From positions 806,001-870,000 of the forward strand of contig NZ_AP019309.1 of the NCBI RefSeq assembly GCF_003925875.1: 64,000 bases of DNA, in the 5' to 3' direction. The notes beneath the pieces are model-generated. The model did no database searches, had not been told where the DNA came from, and saw only the letters and a program-made list of their open reading frames with translations. Numbering within the stretch: the first letter of the stretch is position 1; each line of letters starts with the position of its first letter. The DNA comes from Intestinibaculum porci (GTDB lineage: Bacteria > Bacillota_I > Bacilli_A > Erysipelotrichales > Coprobacillaceae). Made by a program: the position numbers and the translations under genes. Of this stretch, positions 18,085-26,543 are shown in pieces.

Positions 18085-18322
18085 TTTTGAATATTCCCCT
18101 TTCTTCTCGGGTCACATTTTAAAGGAATTATTTTCTTATGTCTATCCTAAATGGGAAATTTTGTGAAAAAAATGAAAATGCAAAAAGCCCGGATACAATC
18201 GGATAAAATTGCAATCGTTTACATTTGAGAAGAGACTGATTTTATGAGACTATTTTAATATATTCCATTATTATGTTGTAAATATGTAACCGCCTATCAT
18301 ATATGAGAAAAGTATAATAAAA

Positions 18323-18345
18323 AGATGATCTATTTGAGACCATCT
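18323..18345 (-). terminator. Terminator overlapping the end of the Hpt gene
   Basis: On the minus strand AGATGGTC and GATCATCT pair across TCAAATA, then TTTTTATT. The Hpt stop lies in the loop. Confidence 0.65.
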
Positions 18346-18668
18346 ACTAATTCCTGATAGGCAGCGGTGACTGGCGGAAGTGACTCATCAACATGAGAGA
18401 GATCTCCTTCGCGCAGTTCTTCCACGAGGACACAAACACGCTCATAGAGCTTTTTCATGGATAAATTGCCAGATAGACCTTTTAAAGAATGCGCTGCATT
18501 AAATGCGGCTTTGGCGTCCTTTGCCTCAATGGCAGTGAGCATCTGAGCGTATGAAGGATCATCTTTGAAGCTCAAAAGGAACTTTTCATACATGTCTTTA
18601 TTGCCGACAAAACGATTGAGTCCATCGTCATAGTCTATACCTAAAGTTATCAAATATTCTCGATTCAT
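18330..18668 (-). CDS. Hpt (histidine phosphotransfer) domain protein
   Basis: A 112-residue single-domain protein. The phosphorylatable His is in AAHSLKGLSGNLSM, matching the Hpt consensus HxLKGxxxxxG, inside a predicted four-helix bundle. It would relay phosphate between a receiver and a response regulator. No hybrid kinase lies nearby, so it is an orphan. I chose MNREYLI because AGAGG lies eight bases upstream; earlier in-frame starts overlap the ribosome site. The start MNREYLITLGIDYDDGLNRF resembles Hpt proteins that pair with receiver-GGDEF modules. Confidence 0.85.
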   Translation of the reverse strand: MNREYLITLGIDYDDGLNRFVGNKDMYEKFLLSFKDDPSYAQMLTAIEAKDAKAAFNAAHSLKGLSGNLSMKKLYERVCVLVEELREGDLSHVDESLPPVTAAYQELVDGLK

Positions 18669-18811
18669 ACTCATCACCTCTTTGATTTGCAGAAAATGAA
18701 AATTCCTACGTGTTCATTATACAAAAGTCTTTTTGGAGAATAAAGGGATTTGATAGAATTTGTGAAAAACCTGAAATGCAAACTTAACTTGCAGCCTGTA
18801 GTGAGTGATTT

Positions 18812-18869
18812 GGAAGTAAGTCTTTCACTTCTGAAGGGAGTAAAATGTATGGAAGTAAGTCCTTCACTT
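18812..18869. repeat. Two 19-bp direct repeats
   Basis: GGAAGTAAGTCTTTCACTT (18812-18830) and the same with one change (18851-18869), 39 bases apart. The first has a GAAGT/ACTTC dyad. Possible operators for the Hpt gene or ktrB. Confidence 0.6.
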
Positions 18870-18927
18870 AACAATTATCTAAAAAATGTTAAAATGTAAT
18901 GAAGATCATCAAAAGGAAGCAAAAAAA

Positions 18928-18980
18928 ATGATGAGTGCAAGCTCTGGTAAAGTATCACTCATCATGTTCCAAAGAACATG
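18928..18980 (+). other. Two adjacent perfect hairpins
   Basis: ATGATGAGTG/CACTCATCAT (10 bp, 18-base loop) is followed by CATGTTC/GAACATG (7 bp, CAAA loop). They share three bases and so could be alternatives. They lie upstream of the ktrB promoter. Confidence 0.5.
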
Positions 18981-19074
18981 TTAAATATATATCTAAATCA
19001 GTCTGCCTGCAACTACTTTCAGACAAAATATTCAATATACCTGAAAAAATGAAAAAGCTTCCCGCGTTATGTGG

Positions 19075-19102
19075 TTGATTTTTATGGGTGATGACATATA
19101 AT
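19075..19102 (+). promoter_or_regulatory. Promoter of ktrB-ktrA
   Basis: TTGATT (19075-19080), a 16-base spacer, TATAAT (19097-19102), 32 bases before the start codon. Confidence 0.7.
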
Positions 19103-19133
19103 AGTTCATATAGTTAAATGAAGGAGCGTATTT

Positions 19134-20540
19134 ATGATACATACATCAGTGGCTACGTCTCATAAGAAAAAGCAGATTATGTCACCAACAAAATTAGTCG
19201 CTTTAAGTTTCTTAGCGGTTATTTTTGTGGGTTCAATCTTACTAACGATGCCTTTTGCGAATAAAGGGGCTGTTAAACCTTATATTGATAATCTGTTTGT
19301 CTCTGTATCAGCAGTTTGTGTAACCGGCTTAACTCCGATTACTTTGATCGACACTTATAATGTATTTGGACAAATTGTTGTGATGATTCTGATTCAGATT
19401 GGGGGACTTGGCTTTTTAACTTTCTTGTATCTTTTTTATTTTATGACAAGAAGGCAAATTTCACTTGCTAATAAAATGGTTTTTCAGGAGGCACTTAACC
19501 AGGATAACCTGCAGCGGCTGCCGCGAATCTTAAAAACAATTGTCATTTACACAGGGGTGGTCGAAGGGATTGCAGCGATTCTTTGGGGGATTGCCTTAGC
19601 CCCTCAATATAACTTACCCAAGACTATTTATTACGGCATCTGGCATGCTGTCAGTGGTTTCTGTAATGCCGGTTTCGATCTTCTTGGCAGCAACTCACTG
19701 ATTCACTATCAAAATAATTTTCTCATCAACTTTGTAGTATGTGCCGAAATTATTCTTGGTGGTCTTGGCTTCTTAGTGGTCTTAGATATTTTAGATAAGA
19801 TTAAAAGAGAACGCAGTCATGACTGTCGTTTTAGCTTTAAACGAGTGATCCATTCTCTATCTTTGCACTCTAAGCTGGTTTTAATTATGACGCCTACATT
19901 ATTAATTGGCGGGACAATTCTTTTCTTTATTTTCGAATTCAATAACCCGAAAACGATCGGTCACATGTCTTTAGGATGGAAGCTTGGGGCTTCCTTCTTC
20001 CAGTCGACAACAACGCGTACAGCGGGTTTTGCGACGGTGAGCATGTATGACTTACGCAGTGTCACGAAAATGTTAATGTGTATTCTGATGTTTATTGGCG
20101 GTTCGCCAGCATCAACAGCCGGCGGGATCAAAACTGTTACCTTTGCATTAGTCGTCTTAATGCTGATTGCTGTTTATAAAGGGCGTGAAGAAGTAACCGT
20201 CTTAGGACGAAGAGTCAAAAAGAGAATTGTCTTAAGAGCGTTCTCCGTTTTTGCTTTAGGTTTAACGGCCTGTGTCTTAGGCGTAATGGTTTTATCCATT
20301 TCTGAACCGCATTTACAGTTAGCAAATATCATGATGGAAGTCTTTTCCGCTTTTGGTACCGTCGGCTTATCGGCTAGTGTAACGCCAACATTATCTGTGA
20401 TTGGAAAGATCGTCATCATGATCTTAATGTATACCGGACGTATCGGTCCTGTTTCATTAATCTTATTATTCACCAGAAAATCACAAAACAGAGCAAGTAA
20501 AGAAATTAGATATCCTGATGAAGATGTTATCGTCGGGTAG
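19134..20540 (+). CDS. ktrB: Potassium uptake channel subunit KtrB (TrkH family)
   Basis: Membrane subunit for Na+-dependent K+ uptake. The 468-residue protein shows four M1-P-M2 repeats with selectivity-filter glycines: SVSAVCVTGLTPI, VSGFCNAGFDL, STTTRTAGFATV and FSAFGTVGLSASV. The third loop keeps TAG, as in KtrB. GAAGGAGCG precedes the ATG. The RCK regulatory subunit follows nine bases downstream in the same operon. K+ content and nucleotides (ATP/ADP, often c-di-AMP) normally gate this complex through KtrA. Confidence 0.93.
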   Translation: MIHTSVATSHKKKQIMSPTKLVALSFLAVIFVGSILLTMPFANKGAVKPYIDNLFVSVSAVCVTGLTPITLIDTYNVFGQIVVMILIQIGGLGFLTFLYLFYFMTRRQISLANKMVFQEALNQDNLQRLPRILKTIVIYTGVVEGIAAILWGIALAPQYNLPKTIYYGIWHAVSGFCNAGFDLLGSNSLIHYQNNFLINFVVCAEIILGGLGFLVVLDILDKIKRERSHDCRFSFKRVIHSLSLHSKLVLIMTPTLLIGGTILFFIFEFNNPKTIGHMSLGWKLGASFFQSTTTRTAGFATVSMYDLRSVTKMLMCILMFIGGSPASTAGGIKTVTFALVVLMLIAVYKGREEVTVLGRRVKKRIVLRAFSVFALGLTACVLGVMVLSISEPHLQLANIMMEVFSAFGTVGLSASVTPTLSVIGKIVIMILMYTGRIGPVSLILLFTRKSQNRASKEIRYPDEDVIVG

Positions 20541-20549
20541 GAGGAACTT

Positions 20550-21224
20550 ATGGCAAAAAAAACAAAACAGGTGGCGATCCTGGGCTTAGGGATCTTTGGC
20601 TCCACTTTATCAGAAACCCTTTCTAATTATGGGGTAGAAGTCTTAGCAGTGGATAATGATCCAACCTGCGTAGAACGCGTCTCGGAATTTGTAACCCGTG
20701 CGGTTGTGGCTGATGTCACCGATAAAGATCAGTTATTAGAATTGGGCGTAAATGAATTTGATACAGTTGTTGTATCGCTTTCTAAGCACTTTGAAGAATC
20801 TGTCCTTTGTACGATGATCCTTAAAGAGTTTGGTGTGAAAGATATTATTGTTAAAGCCCGTACCAAACGAAAGAGCATGATTCTTACTAAAGTGGGGGCA
20901 ACGCAGGTCATCAACGTCGAAAAAGATATGGCGCACCGCGTGGCTAAAACGCTCCTTCGCCGCAGTATTGTCGATTTGATTGAATTAGATGATGAATATT
21001 CAATCGTCGAAATCAAAGCGCCTAATGAATGGGTAGGGAAGACCTTACGTAACTTAAACGTCCGTACCGCTTATGGCATGAACATTATCGGCATTCGCGG
21101 TCAGGAAGATGAAAAGATGAATATGGATTTCTTAGCGGATTATCAGGTCGATCGGGAAGATCATTTCTTAGTCGTGGCAAAGACCAAAGAAATTGAACGC
21201 TGGGACTACCTTATGAAAGACTAA
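20550..21224 (+). CDS. ktrA: Potassium uptake regulatory subunit KtrA (RCK)
   Basis: Cytosolic gating ring subunit of KtrAB. N-terminal RCK_N Rossmann domain starts VAILGLGIFGSTLSETL (GxGxxG), with the acidic ribose-binding residue after strand 2 (VLAVDND) and VVADVTDKD. The C-terminal RCK_C domain (about residues 140-224) begins IVDLIELDDEYSIVEIKAP. Length of 224 is typical. GTAGGAGG overlaps the end of ktrB. Confidence 0.94.
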   Translation: MAKKTKQVAILGLGIFGSTLSETLSNYGVEVLAVDNDPTCVERVSEFVTRAVVADVTDKDQLLELGVNEFDTVVVSLSKHFEESVLCTMILKEFGVKDIIVKARTKRKSMILTKVGATQVINVEKDMAHRVAKTLLRRSIVDLIELDDEYSIVEIKAPNEWVGKTLRNLNVRTAYGMNIIGIRGQEDEKMNMDFLADYQVDREDHFLVVAKTKEIERWDYLMKD

Positions 21225-21252
21225 GCGGGGGAATTCTCCGCTTTTGTTTTTA
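21224..21252 (+). terminator. Terminator of ktrBA
   Basis: AGCGG/CCGCT stem around a GC-rich loop, then TTTTGTTTTT; it overlaps the ktrA stop. Confidence 0.7.
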
Positions 21253-21296
21253 ATATAAACGATAACCGCTTTCAATGTCTCAATTCTTGAAAAAAA

Positions 21297-21325
21297 TTGC
21301 ATTACCTATTGATTTTGTGTATGAT
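21297..21325 (+). promoter_or_regulatory. Promoter of the purine permease gene
   Basis: TTGCAT (21297-21302), a 17-base spacer, TATGAT (21320-21325). No purine riboswitch core seen in the 45-base leader. Confidence 0.65.
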
Positions 21326-21370
21326 GTAATTGTTTTTTAATGTTTGTTTACTTAAGGGGGAAAACTAAAT

Positions 21371-22687
21371 ATGGAAAATTTCTTCAAATTAGAAGAAAAT
21401 GGCACGAATGTCAAAACCGAGATTTTAGCTGGTATTACGACATTTTTAGCCATGGCCTACATTTTAGCTGTCAATCCAAGCATCTTACATGATGCCGGGA
21501 TGCCAAAATCAGGCGTCTTCTTTGCGACGGCTATTTCTTCAGGCGTGATCAGCATCCTCATGGGTGTTCTTGCCAACTACCCAGTTGCTTTATCTTCCGG
21601 GATGGGCGTTAATGCGTTATTTACTTACACTATCGTTGCGAAGATGGGCTTAAGCTGGCGTGGCGCCTTAGCCTGTGTTTTAGTATCAGGGATTATCTTC
21701 GTTTTAATTACTGTTACGAATATTCGTAAGATGATCATCAATGCCATTCCATCGCAGTTAAAATTAGCGATCGGGGCCGGTATCGGTTTCTTCGTCGCTT
21801 TTGTTGGTTTAAAGAACGCTGGTATTATCGTGACTTCTCCAGCCACTTTAGTATCACTTGGTTCATTCACAAAACCATCTGTTTTATTAGCCTTGATTGG
21901 TATTATTGTCACTTTAGTGTTAGTTGTGCGTAATGTCCCAGCAGGCGTTTTCGTGGGCTTAGTCATTACCGCCATTATCGGTGTTATTATGAATGCCTTA
22001 GGCTTCGCGGATATGCCACAGTTTACCGGCGTTGCCAGTGCAAACTTTGATGTTTCATTAGTTGGTCAGGCACTTAACGGTTTTGGTGAATTATTCTCAC
22101 ATCCACAGTGCTGGTTAGCCATCTTCTCATTATTATTCGTCGATTTCTTTGATACTGCCGGAACGTTAGTAGCCGTTGCTGGTAAGACTAAATTAATGGA
22201 TGAAAATGGCGAATTAAAGAACGTGGAAAGAGCTTTATTAGCTGATTCAATCGGGACTTGCTTTGGGGCTTTAATGGGGACTTCAACTGTCACTTCTTTC
22301 GTTGAATCCGCTTCTGGTGTTGGTGTCGGCGGCCGTACTGGTTTAACCGCTTGTGTCACTGGGGTATTATTCTTATTAGCTTCATTCTTATCACCATTAT
22401 TATCGATTGTTACTTATTCCGTTACCGCACCTGCTTTAGTTGTCGTCGGCATTATGATGGCTCAGCAGTTAAAAGGCATCGACTGGGATAATATGATCGT
22501 CGCCAGTGCTACTTTCATTACGGTCTTAGTCATGATCTTAGGCTACTCAATTTCTAACGGGATCGCTGCTGGTTTCATCGTTTATGCAGCTGGCATGATC
22601 GCTGGTGGTAAAGCAAAAGAAGTCAACTGGATTGTTTGGGTTCTTTCCTTACTCTTCATCTTCTACTTTGCCGTTGCGCCAAAATAG
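21371..22687 (+). CDS. AzgA-type adenine/guanine/hypoxanthine permease
   Basis: Purine base:H+ symporter of the nucleobase-cation symporter 2, AzgA branch (B. subtilis PbuG/PbuO). The N-terminus is diagnostic: TEILAGITTFLAMAYILAVNPSIL. Other markers are GMGVNALFTYTIV, AIGAGIGFFVAFVGLKNAGI, LFVDFFDTAGTLVAVAGK, and GTSTVTSFVESASGVGVGGRTGLTA. 438 residues, about 13-14 membrane segments. GGGGGAAA lies upstream of the ATG. Monocistronic. Confidence 0.93.
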   Translation: MENFFKLEENGTNVKTEILAGITTFLAMAYILAVNPSILHDAGMPKSGVFFATAISSGVISILMGVLANYPVALSSGMGVNALFTYTIVAKMGLSWRGALACVLVSGIIFVLITVTNIRKMIINAIPSQLKLAIGAGIGFFVAFVGLKNAGIIVTSPATLVSLGSFTKPSVLLALIGIIVTLVLVVRNVPAGVFVGLVITAIIGVIMNALGFADMPQFTGVASANFDVSLVGQALNGFGELFSHPQCWLAIFSLLFVDFFDTAGTLVAVAGKTKLMDENGELKNVERALLADSIGTCFGALMGTSTVTSFVESASGVGVGGRTGLTACVTGVLFLLASFLSPLLSIVTYSVTAPALVVVGIMMAQQLKGIDWDNMIVASATFITVLVMILGYSISNGIAAGFIVYAAGMIAGGKAKEVNWIVWVLSLLFIFYFAVAPK

Positions 22688-22696
22688 AAAACTATG

Positions 22697-22725
22697 GCAC
22701 TGCCTTGAGGCAGTGCTTTTCTTTT
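22697..22725 (+). terminator. Terminator of the purine permease gene
   Basis: GCACTGCC/GGCAGTGC with TTGA loop, then TTTTCTTTTT. Confidence 0.9.
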
Positions 22726-22771
22726 TGCCGGGATACAAATCAAAAGGTATAATAAAAAATAGGCCTAGGGC

Positions 22772-23338
22772 CTATTGTAAAGAAGCGTTATATTTCGCGA
22801 TCTTACGCTGCTGATGGGTAGTATAGATCGTAAAGATTACGCAAAAGATAATAAGCGCAGCGATGAGACCAAAGGCGGCGCCGCTGGTATCGATGAGGAC
22901 ATCGCGGAAAGAAGCGCCTCGGCCAGCGCTGAAACGCTGATGGAATTCATCGGTGCAGGCATATAGGAAACAAACCAATAAGGAAATAAACATCCTTTTA
23001 AGCATCGGCATGCGCTTATAAGTAAAGAGCAATAACATCACGTTGATGGATAAAACAAAATAAATAAACATGTGGGCACATTTACGGACCGCAAATTCGA
23101 TATACATGCGGTAGCTGCCAGTCGCTAAAATGACACTGACATCTTTTCCGGTCATGACATAGACAATGCGCTGTAAAAGATCAACGACATGATCACTCGC
23201 TTCATGGGAGTTTGTTCCATTTTGCGCACTGAAGCGGAAGATGACATACATCCAGACAAGAATCAGGACAATCAGACAAAAGCGGGCCAATAAGAGCCAA
23301 CGGTGAGAATTATCCCGTAAAACTTTTTCTTTTTTCAT
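22772..23338 (-). CDS. VanZ-family membrane protein
   Basis: A 188-residue membrane protein with four to five segments. VanZ hallmarks: RFSAQNGTNSHEAS after segment 1, VRKCAHMFIYFVLSI, and CFLYACTDEFHQRFSAGRGASFRDVLID. VanZ proteins confer low-level teicoplanin resistance in some hosts, but most chromosomal copies have no known role; resistance should not be assumed. Start chosen at MKKEKVLRD with AAAGGA about 10 bases upstream; a GTG three codons earlier is too close to that site. Confidence 0.88.
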   Translation of the reverse strand: MKKEKVLRDNSHRWLLLARFCLIVLILVWMYVIFRFSAQNGTNSHEASDHVVDLLQRIVYVMTGKDVSVILATGSYRMYIEFAVRKCAHMFIYFVLSINVMLLLFTYKRMPMLKRMFISLLVCFLYACTDEFHQRFSAGRGASFRDVLIDTSGAAFGLIAALIIFCVIFTIYTTHQQRKIAKYNASLQ

Positions 23339-23401
23339 TTGATCCACATCCTTTCATGAGGCGTATTATAACACAGAAAATGTAAATGAGGTATAAGAGA
23401 T

Positions 23402-23958
23402 ATGATTGAGGTAATGATCGAAGAAATCTTAAAAAGAAAACATCGGCCAGTCATCATTGCGATTGATGGACGCTGCGCTGCCGGGAAGTCGACGCTTGCC
23501 TTGTTATTAAGCGAGCAGCCTGATGCGACGATTTTTCATATGGATGACTTTTATTTACAAGGGCGGCAAAGGAACATATGAGCGTTTAAATGAAGTCGGC
23601 GGAAACGTCGATTATGAGCGCTTTGCGAAAGAAGTATGAATGCCCATCTCATGACCGAGAAAGTGCGTGATCGCACTTTTAATCATCATATCTATAAACC
23701 GCATAAATACGGATAGGATATCACCCCTAAAAAATATATTATTGGTGAAGGGTCTTATAGTATGCATCCTTACTTTGGTGATGACTATGATTTGGGGATT
23801 TTCTGTGACGTTGATCCAATCACCCAAATGAAAAGGCAAAGATGTTTCAAAATTTATGGATTCCTAAGGAAGAAGCCTATTTTGAAAAATATCAGATAGC
23901 GAAAGGAAAGATTCATTATGTTTATCGAGATTTATCAGAAACTAGAGAAAATGATTGA
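23402..23958 (+). pseudogene. Uridine kinase-like P-loop protein, broken by frameshifts
   Basis: The first 59 codons are intact: P-loop IAIDGRCAAGKSTL and the kinase motif FHMDDFYLQ. The frame is then lost near 23565. Later pieces recur in other frames: YERLNEVGGNVDYERF, an in-frame stop near 23716, IIGEGSYSMHPYFGDDYDLGIFCDVDP, and IPKEEAYFEKYQIAKGKIHYVY ending at 23958. These match uridine kinase/phosphoribulokinase-like proteins in order, so this is one decayed gene with several lesions. Confidence 0.8.
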
Positions 23959-24136
23959 AGGCACCACTTTAAGTGTGCTTGCTTATTATGATGAGCATGA
24001 GCTGCAGTATGTCACTTATGAGTGTGCAGAAAATGAGATTTCACTCTTTTCCGCTGACCAATTTTTAGACTTTAGTGACCTGTTTGTCCAAATTTCATCA
24101 AAATATACGTTTTCGCAGCCAAAAACTTTAACTTGA
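23918..24136 (+). CDS. Small protein of unknown function, 3' end altered by an IS
   Basis: A 72-residue acidic protein (MFIEIYQKLEKMIEGTTLSVLAYYDEHELQYV) starting inside the end of the decayed kinase, with GAAAGGAAAG upstream. Not recognised. The IS lands in its last codons. Removing the IS and one copy of TTTAA gives ...PKTLKI-stop instead of ...PKTLT-stop, so the insertion is almost neutral to the protein. Confidence 0.5.
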   Translation: MFIEIYQKLEKMIEGTTLSVLAYYDEHELQYVTYECAENEISLFSADQFLDFSDLFVQISSKYTFSQPKTLT

Positions 24137-25894
24137 ATTCCCGGGTATAGTTTATAACTACACCTCATCTTCATGCCTTTTTAGGTGAAATTTTGGTACC
24201 CAATCACTGCCTCTTTTTGTGTATGAAAGTGGGCATGAAATATTAAACGCATTATAGATATCATTAGCTCTTTTTTGTGGCTCTTCAACTGAAGTGACTG
24301 TCTTGTAGACGAGGCACTTCTGATTTCTGAGTCCCATGAATATGCCTTCCTGGTTGGTTGCAGTTTTCTTTGTTTTCTTTTGGATATACACGTTAATGGT
24401 TGCCGCAATCATTGATAATAACAGGTGACCTCTTACTGCTTCTTCGCTATGAACGCGAAGTGGTGTCAGCTTAGATGATCCCTTGCTTAAATCAAAGTAC
24501 TGCTCAACCAGCTGTCTAGTATAGTAGGCAGGAAGCACTTCTTCAATTGGGAATGGAAGACTTGAAATCAGTACAAAATATCCCATTGATTCAAGCTTTT
24601 TTTGGATCTGCATAGTTGACATTTCTTTGCTCTTATTCAGACACTTATGTATTTCATGATCTACCTGATCTAGATCATATCCTAGAAAAGCATAAGCCTT
24701 ATGTCCATCACCAATGCTAACTTCGATCTGTTTGATATAGACGACTCTATCACTATATTTGACCATATTTCTTTCCTGCTTTAGTTCGGGACCGTATTTA
24801 TTGATCAAATCACGATATAGTCTATATTTCTCAGGCAGTCTCATCAGGAAATCGATGTTAGCTCGATAAAGCTCATTAATATCCTCAAGGGTATAATAAC
24901 CAGCATCACTAAGAATATAGTCTGTTTCAATATTGCCTAAATTATCAAGTACATTTACTGATCTGATCAGTGTATTCATATCAACGATATTGCCTGGAAT
25001 AATTCTAAACATTAGGGGATAGCCTGTATCTCTCTGAAGTGTTGTAATCATTCTAGCCTCATTGGAAACCTTCCCATTGTGGTTACTGATTGCAGTTAAT
25101 GGCATATGAATACTGTTAGGAAGCCCTGTGCTGTCAATGATTATAGCTTTATCAGACGAAATGTTTTCTTTGATCCACTTCATATGATTTTCAAAGAATT
25201 TAAGGACATTTTCTGATTTGCCAATTGATCTCATAAAGTCACTTATTCTCTGAGATGTGAGATTAGCCTTTGGATAAAGAATGCTTTCAAAGCTCCCTTC
25301 ATACCAGGTATTGGCATGACAGTTAGCAGCGTTGGAAATGACATAGTAGGCAACCATTGCATATAAGGTATCTTTGTTTTTATAGCTGATTTCATCAATG
25401 ACTTTGTCATATCCCATATGATGAATAAGCTGATCTACGAAGTAGGCATCGCCATAATCAAGAATAGTACGCTGTCTTTTGCGCTTATCAGGCTGAACAT
25501 CAGATACATAGGATTCATCAGCTTCACCGAATTCACCAGTTTCAGGATCATAGGTAAACATGCCTCTTTCTTTATTGAAAAAGATATTGTTTTCCTTATC
25601 GATAACCTTGCCTAAATGTTTAGCACCTTGCTTAACGATCTTGCCGTTTTTGCGGACTGATTTGCCAGGGATTTTAGCATAAAGTGTTCCATTAATTGTC
25701 TGATAACTGAGCTTCATATTAGCACCTCTTTTGCATGAGTAGTTATAAATCTAATTCTTTATAACTACATTATACTATATCGTGCTAATTATTTCAATGT
25801 AAAAATTCAATTTATAGTGATGTTAACAACATAATTCTATATATTAATCCATCTAGAAATCAGTGTAGTTAAAAACTGTTCTAGGGAATTCAAG
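24132..25894 (-). mobile_element. IS4/IS1634-type insertion sequence, copy 1
   Basis: 1763 bp. Both ends carry CTTGAATTCCC as outer inverted repeat, with weaker matching inward. A direct duplication TTTAA flanks it (24127-24131 and 25895-25899). One transposase gene on the minus strand. Same length as copy 2 at 40148-41910, with the same encoded protein. Confidence 0.9.
24158..25717 (-). CDS. DDE transposase, IS4/IS1634 type (copy 1)
   Basis: 519 residues. Catalytic acids as I read them: D in IIIDSTGLPN, D in YILSDAGYY, and E in YTRQLVEQYFDLSKGSSKL, the last being a YREK-like box of the IS4 superfamily. The N-terminal 60 residues (GKHLGKVIDKENNIFF) are the short basic domain usual in Firmicute IS1634-like transposases. 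AAGAGGTGC precedes the start. The family label is moderate confidence; that it is an IS transposase is certain. Identical to the protein at 40174-41733. Confidence 0.92.
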   Translation of the reverse strand: MKLSYQTINGTLYAKIPGKSVRKNGKIVKQGAKHLGKVIDKENNIFFNKERGMFTYDPETGEFGEADESYVSDVQPDKRKRQRTILDYGDAYFVDQLIHHMGYDKVIDEISYKNKDTLYAMVAYYVISNAANCHANTWYEGSFESILYPKANLTSQRISDFMRSIGKSENVLKFFENHMKWIKENISSDKAIIIDSTGLPNSIHMPLTAISNHNGKVSNEARMITTLQRDTGYPLMFRIIPGNIVDMNTLIRSVNVLDNLGNIETDYILSDAGYYTLEDINELYRANIDFLMRLPEKYRLYRDLINKYGPELKQERNMVKYSDRVVYIKQIEVSIGDGHKAYAFLGYDLDQVDHEIHKCLNKSKEMSTMQIQKKLESMGYFVLISSLPFPIEEVLPAYYTRQLVEQYFDLSKGSSKLTPLRVHSEEAVRGHLLLSMIAATINVYIQKKTKKTATNQEGIFMGLRNQKCLVYKTVTSVEEPQKRANDIYNAFNISCPLSYTKRGSDWVPKFHLKRHEDEV

Positions 25895-25982
25895 TTTAAA
25901 AATTTAATATTTTTTTGTGAGATTTGTACCCTTTTATGTGTTTAACCTAGTAGAGAGAAAAAAATACAGAAAGGATGATACT

Positions 25983-26321
25983 ATGAATTCAGTACAGTTA
26001 ATTGGCAATATCGCCACCGATCTCACATTATCGAAAACCCAAAATGGAAAGGATGTCGTGCGCTTCCTGTTGGCCGTAAACTTTCGTGATCACGCTGACT
26101 TTATCCCTGTGGAAGCTTGGAACAATTTGGCATTAAATGTCCATCAGTACTGCCAGAAGGGCTCTAAGATTGCTGTTGTTGGTTATTTGCATCAGTACAA
26201 TACGATGGAAGAAGAAAAACGACATTTACACATTCGCGTTGTGGCCATGCAAGTTGATTTTCTCTCGCCACATGTCAATGACATTCTTGATGATGAATGG
26301 AGTGATGAGGCGGAAGAATGA
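25983..26321 (+). CDS. ssb: Single-stranded DNA-binding protein
   Basis: OB-fold SSB of 112 residues: MNSVQLIGNIATDLTLSKTQNGKDVVRFLLAV, DFIPVEAWNNLALNVHQYCQKGSKIAVVGYL, and an acidic C-terminal end (DDEWSDEAEE). It lacks the long linker and DDDIPF tip of the housekeeping SSB, so it is probably an accessory paralogue. AGAAAGGATG precedes the ATG; the frame extends further up but without a ribosome site. It sits between two insertion sequences. The IS66 target duplication begins 12 bases after its stop. Confidence 0.9.
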   Translation: MNSVQLIGNIATDLTLSKTQNGKDVVRFLLAVNFRDHADFIPVEAWNNLALNVHQYCQKGSKIAVVGYLHQYNTMEEEKRHLHIRVVAMQVDFLSPHVNDILDDEWSDEAEE

Positions 26322-26543
26322 TGAATTATTCACAAATTCTGTTACTATTCACGGTTAGATATAGTTGATATATAAAGTTGTACCTAAAAAGAGCACGGAA
26401 CGGTGCCCGTGATACGGCCTTGTTTTAATTGTAGTAAAGAGGTATGTAAAATGTATACACAGCGAAATGAAGCATGATGTTAAATCTGATTTCAGGTAAT
26501 GGCTATGATACCTTATTCCACCATTATAACGGTTTGTCGATTC

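Larger units (their letters stand above)
18669..19074. other. Intergenic stretch with repeats and hairpins, no gene
   Basis: Holds the 19-bp direct repeats and the paired hairpins listed separately, plus a GTCTG/CAGAC dyad (19001-19024). An 18-codon frame (18928-18984) has AAGGA upstream but is unrecognised. I did not find the conserved blocks of a c-di-AMP (ydaO) riboswitch, which would be usual before ktr genes. Confidence 0.5.

Noticed and set aside
18669-19134. c-di-AMP (ydaO) riboswitch before ktrB
   Set aside because: The conserved sequence blocks of that class are not seen, and the best promoter leaves only about 25 bases of leader.
21326-21370. Purine riboswitch before the AzgA-type permease
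   Set aside because: The leader after the promoter is about 40 bases, too short, and the conserved loops are absent.
22772-23338. Glycopeptide resistance gene (vanZ)
   Set aside because: VanZ-domain proteins are widespread without resistance, and no van cluster is present.
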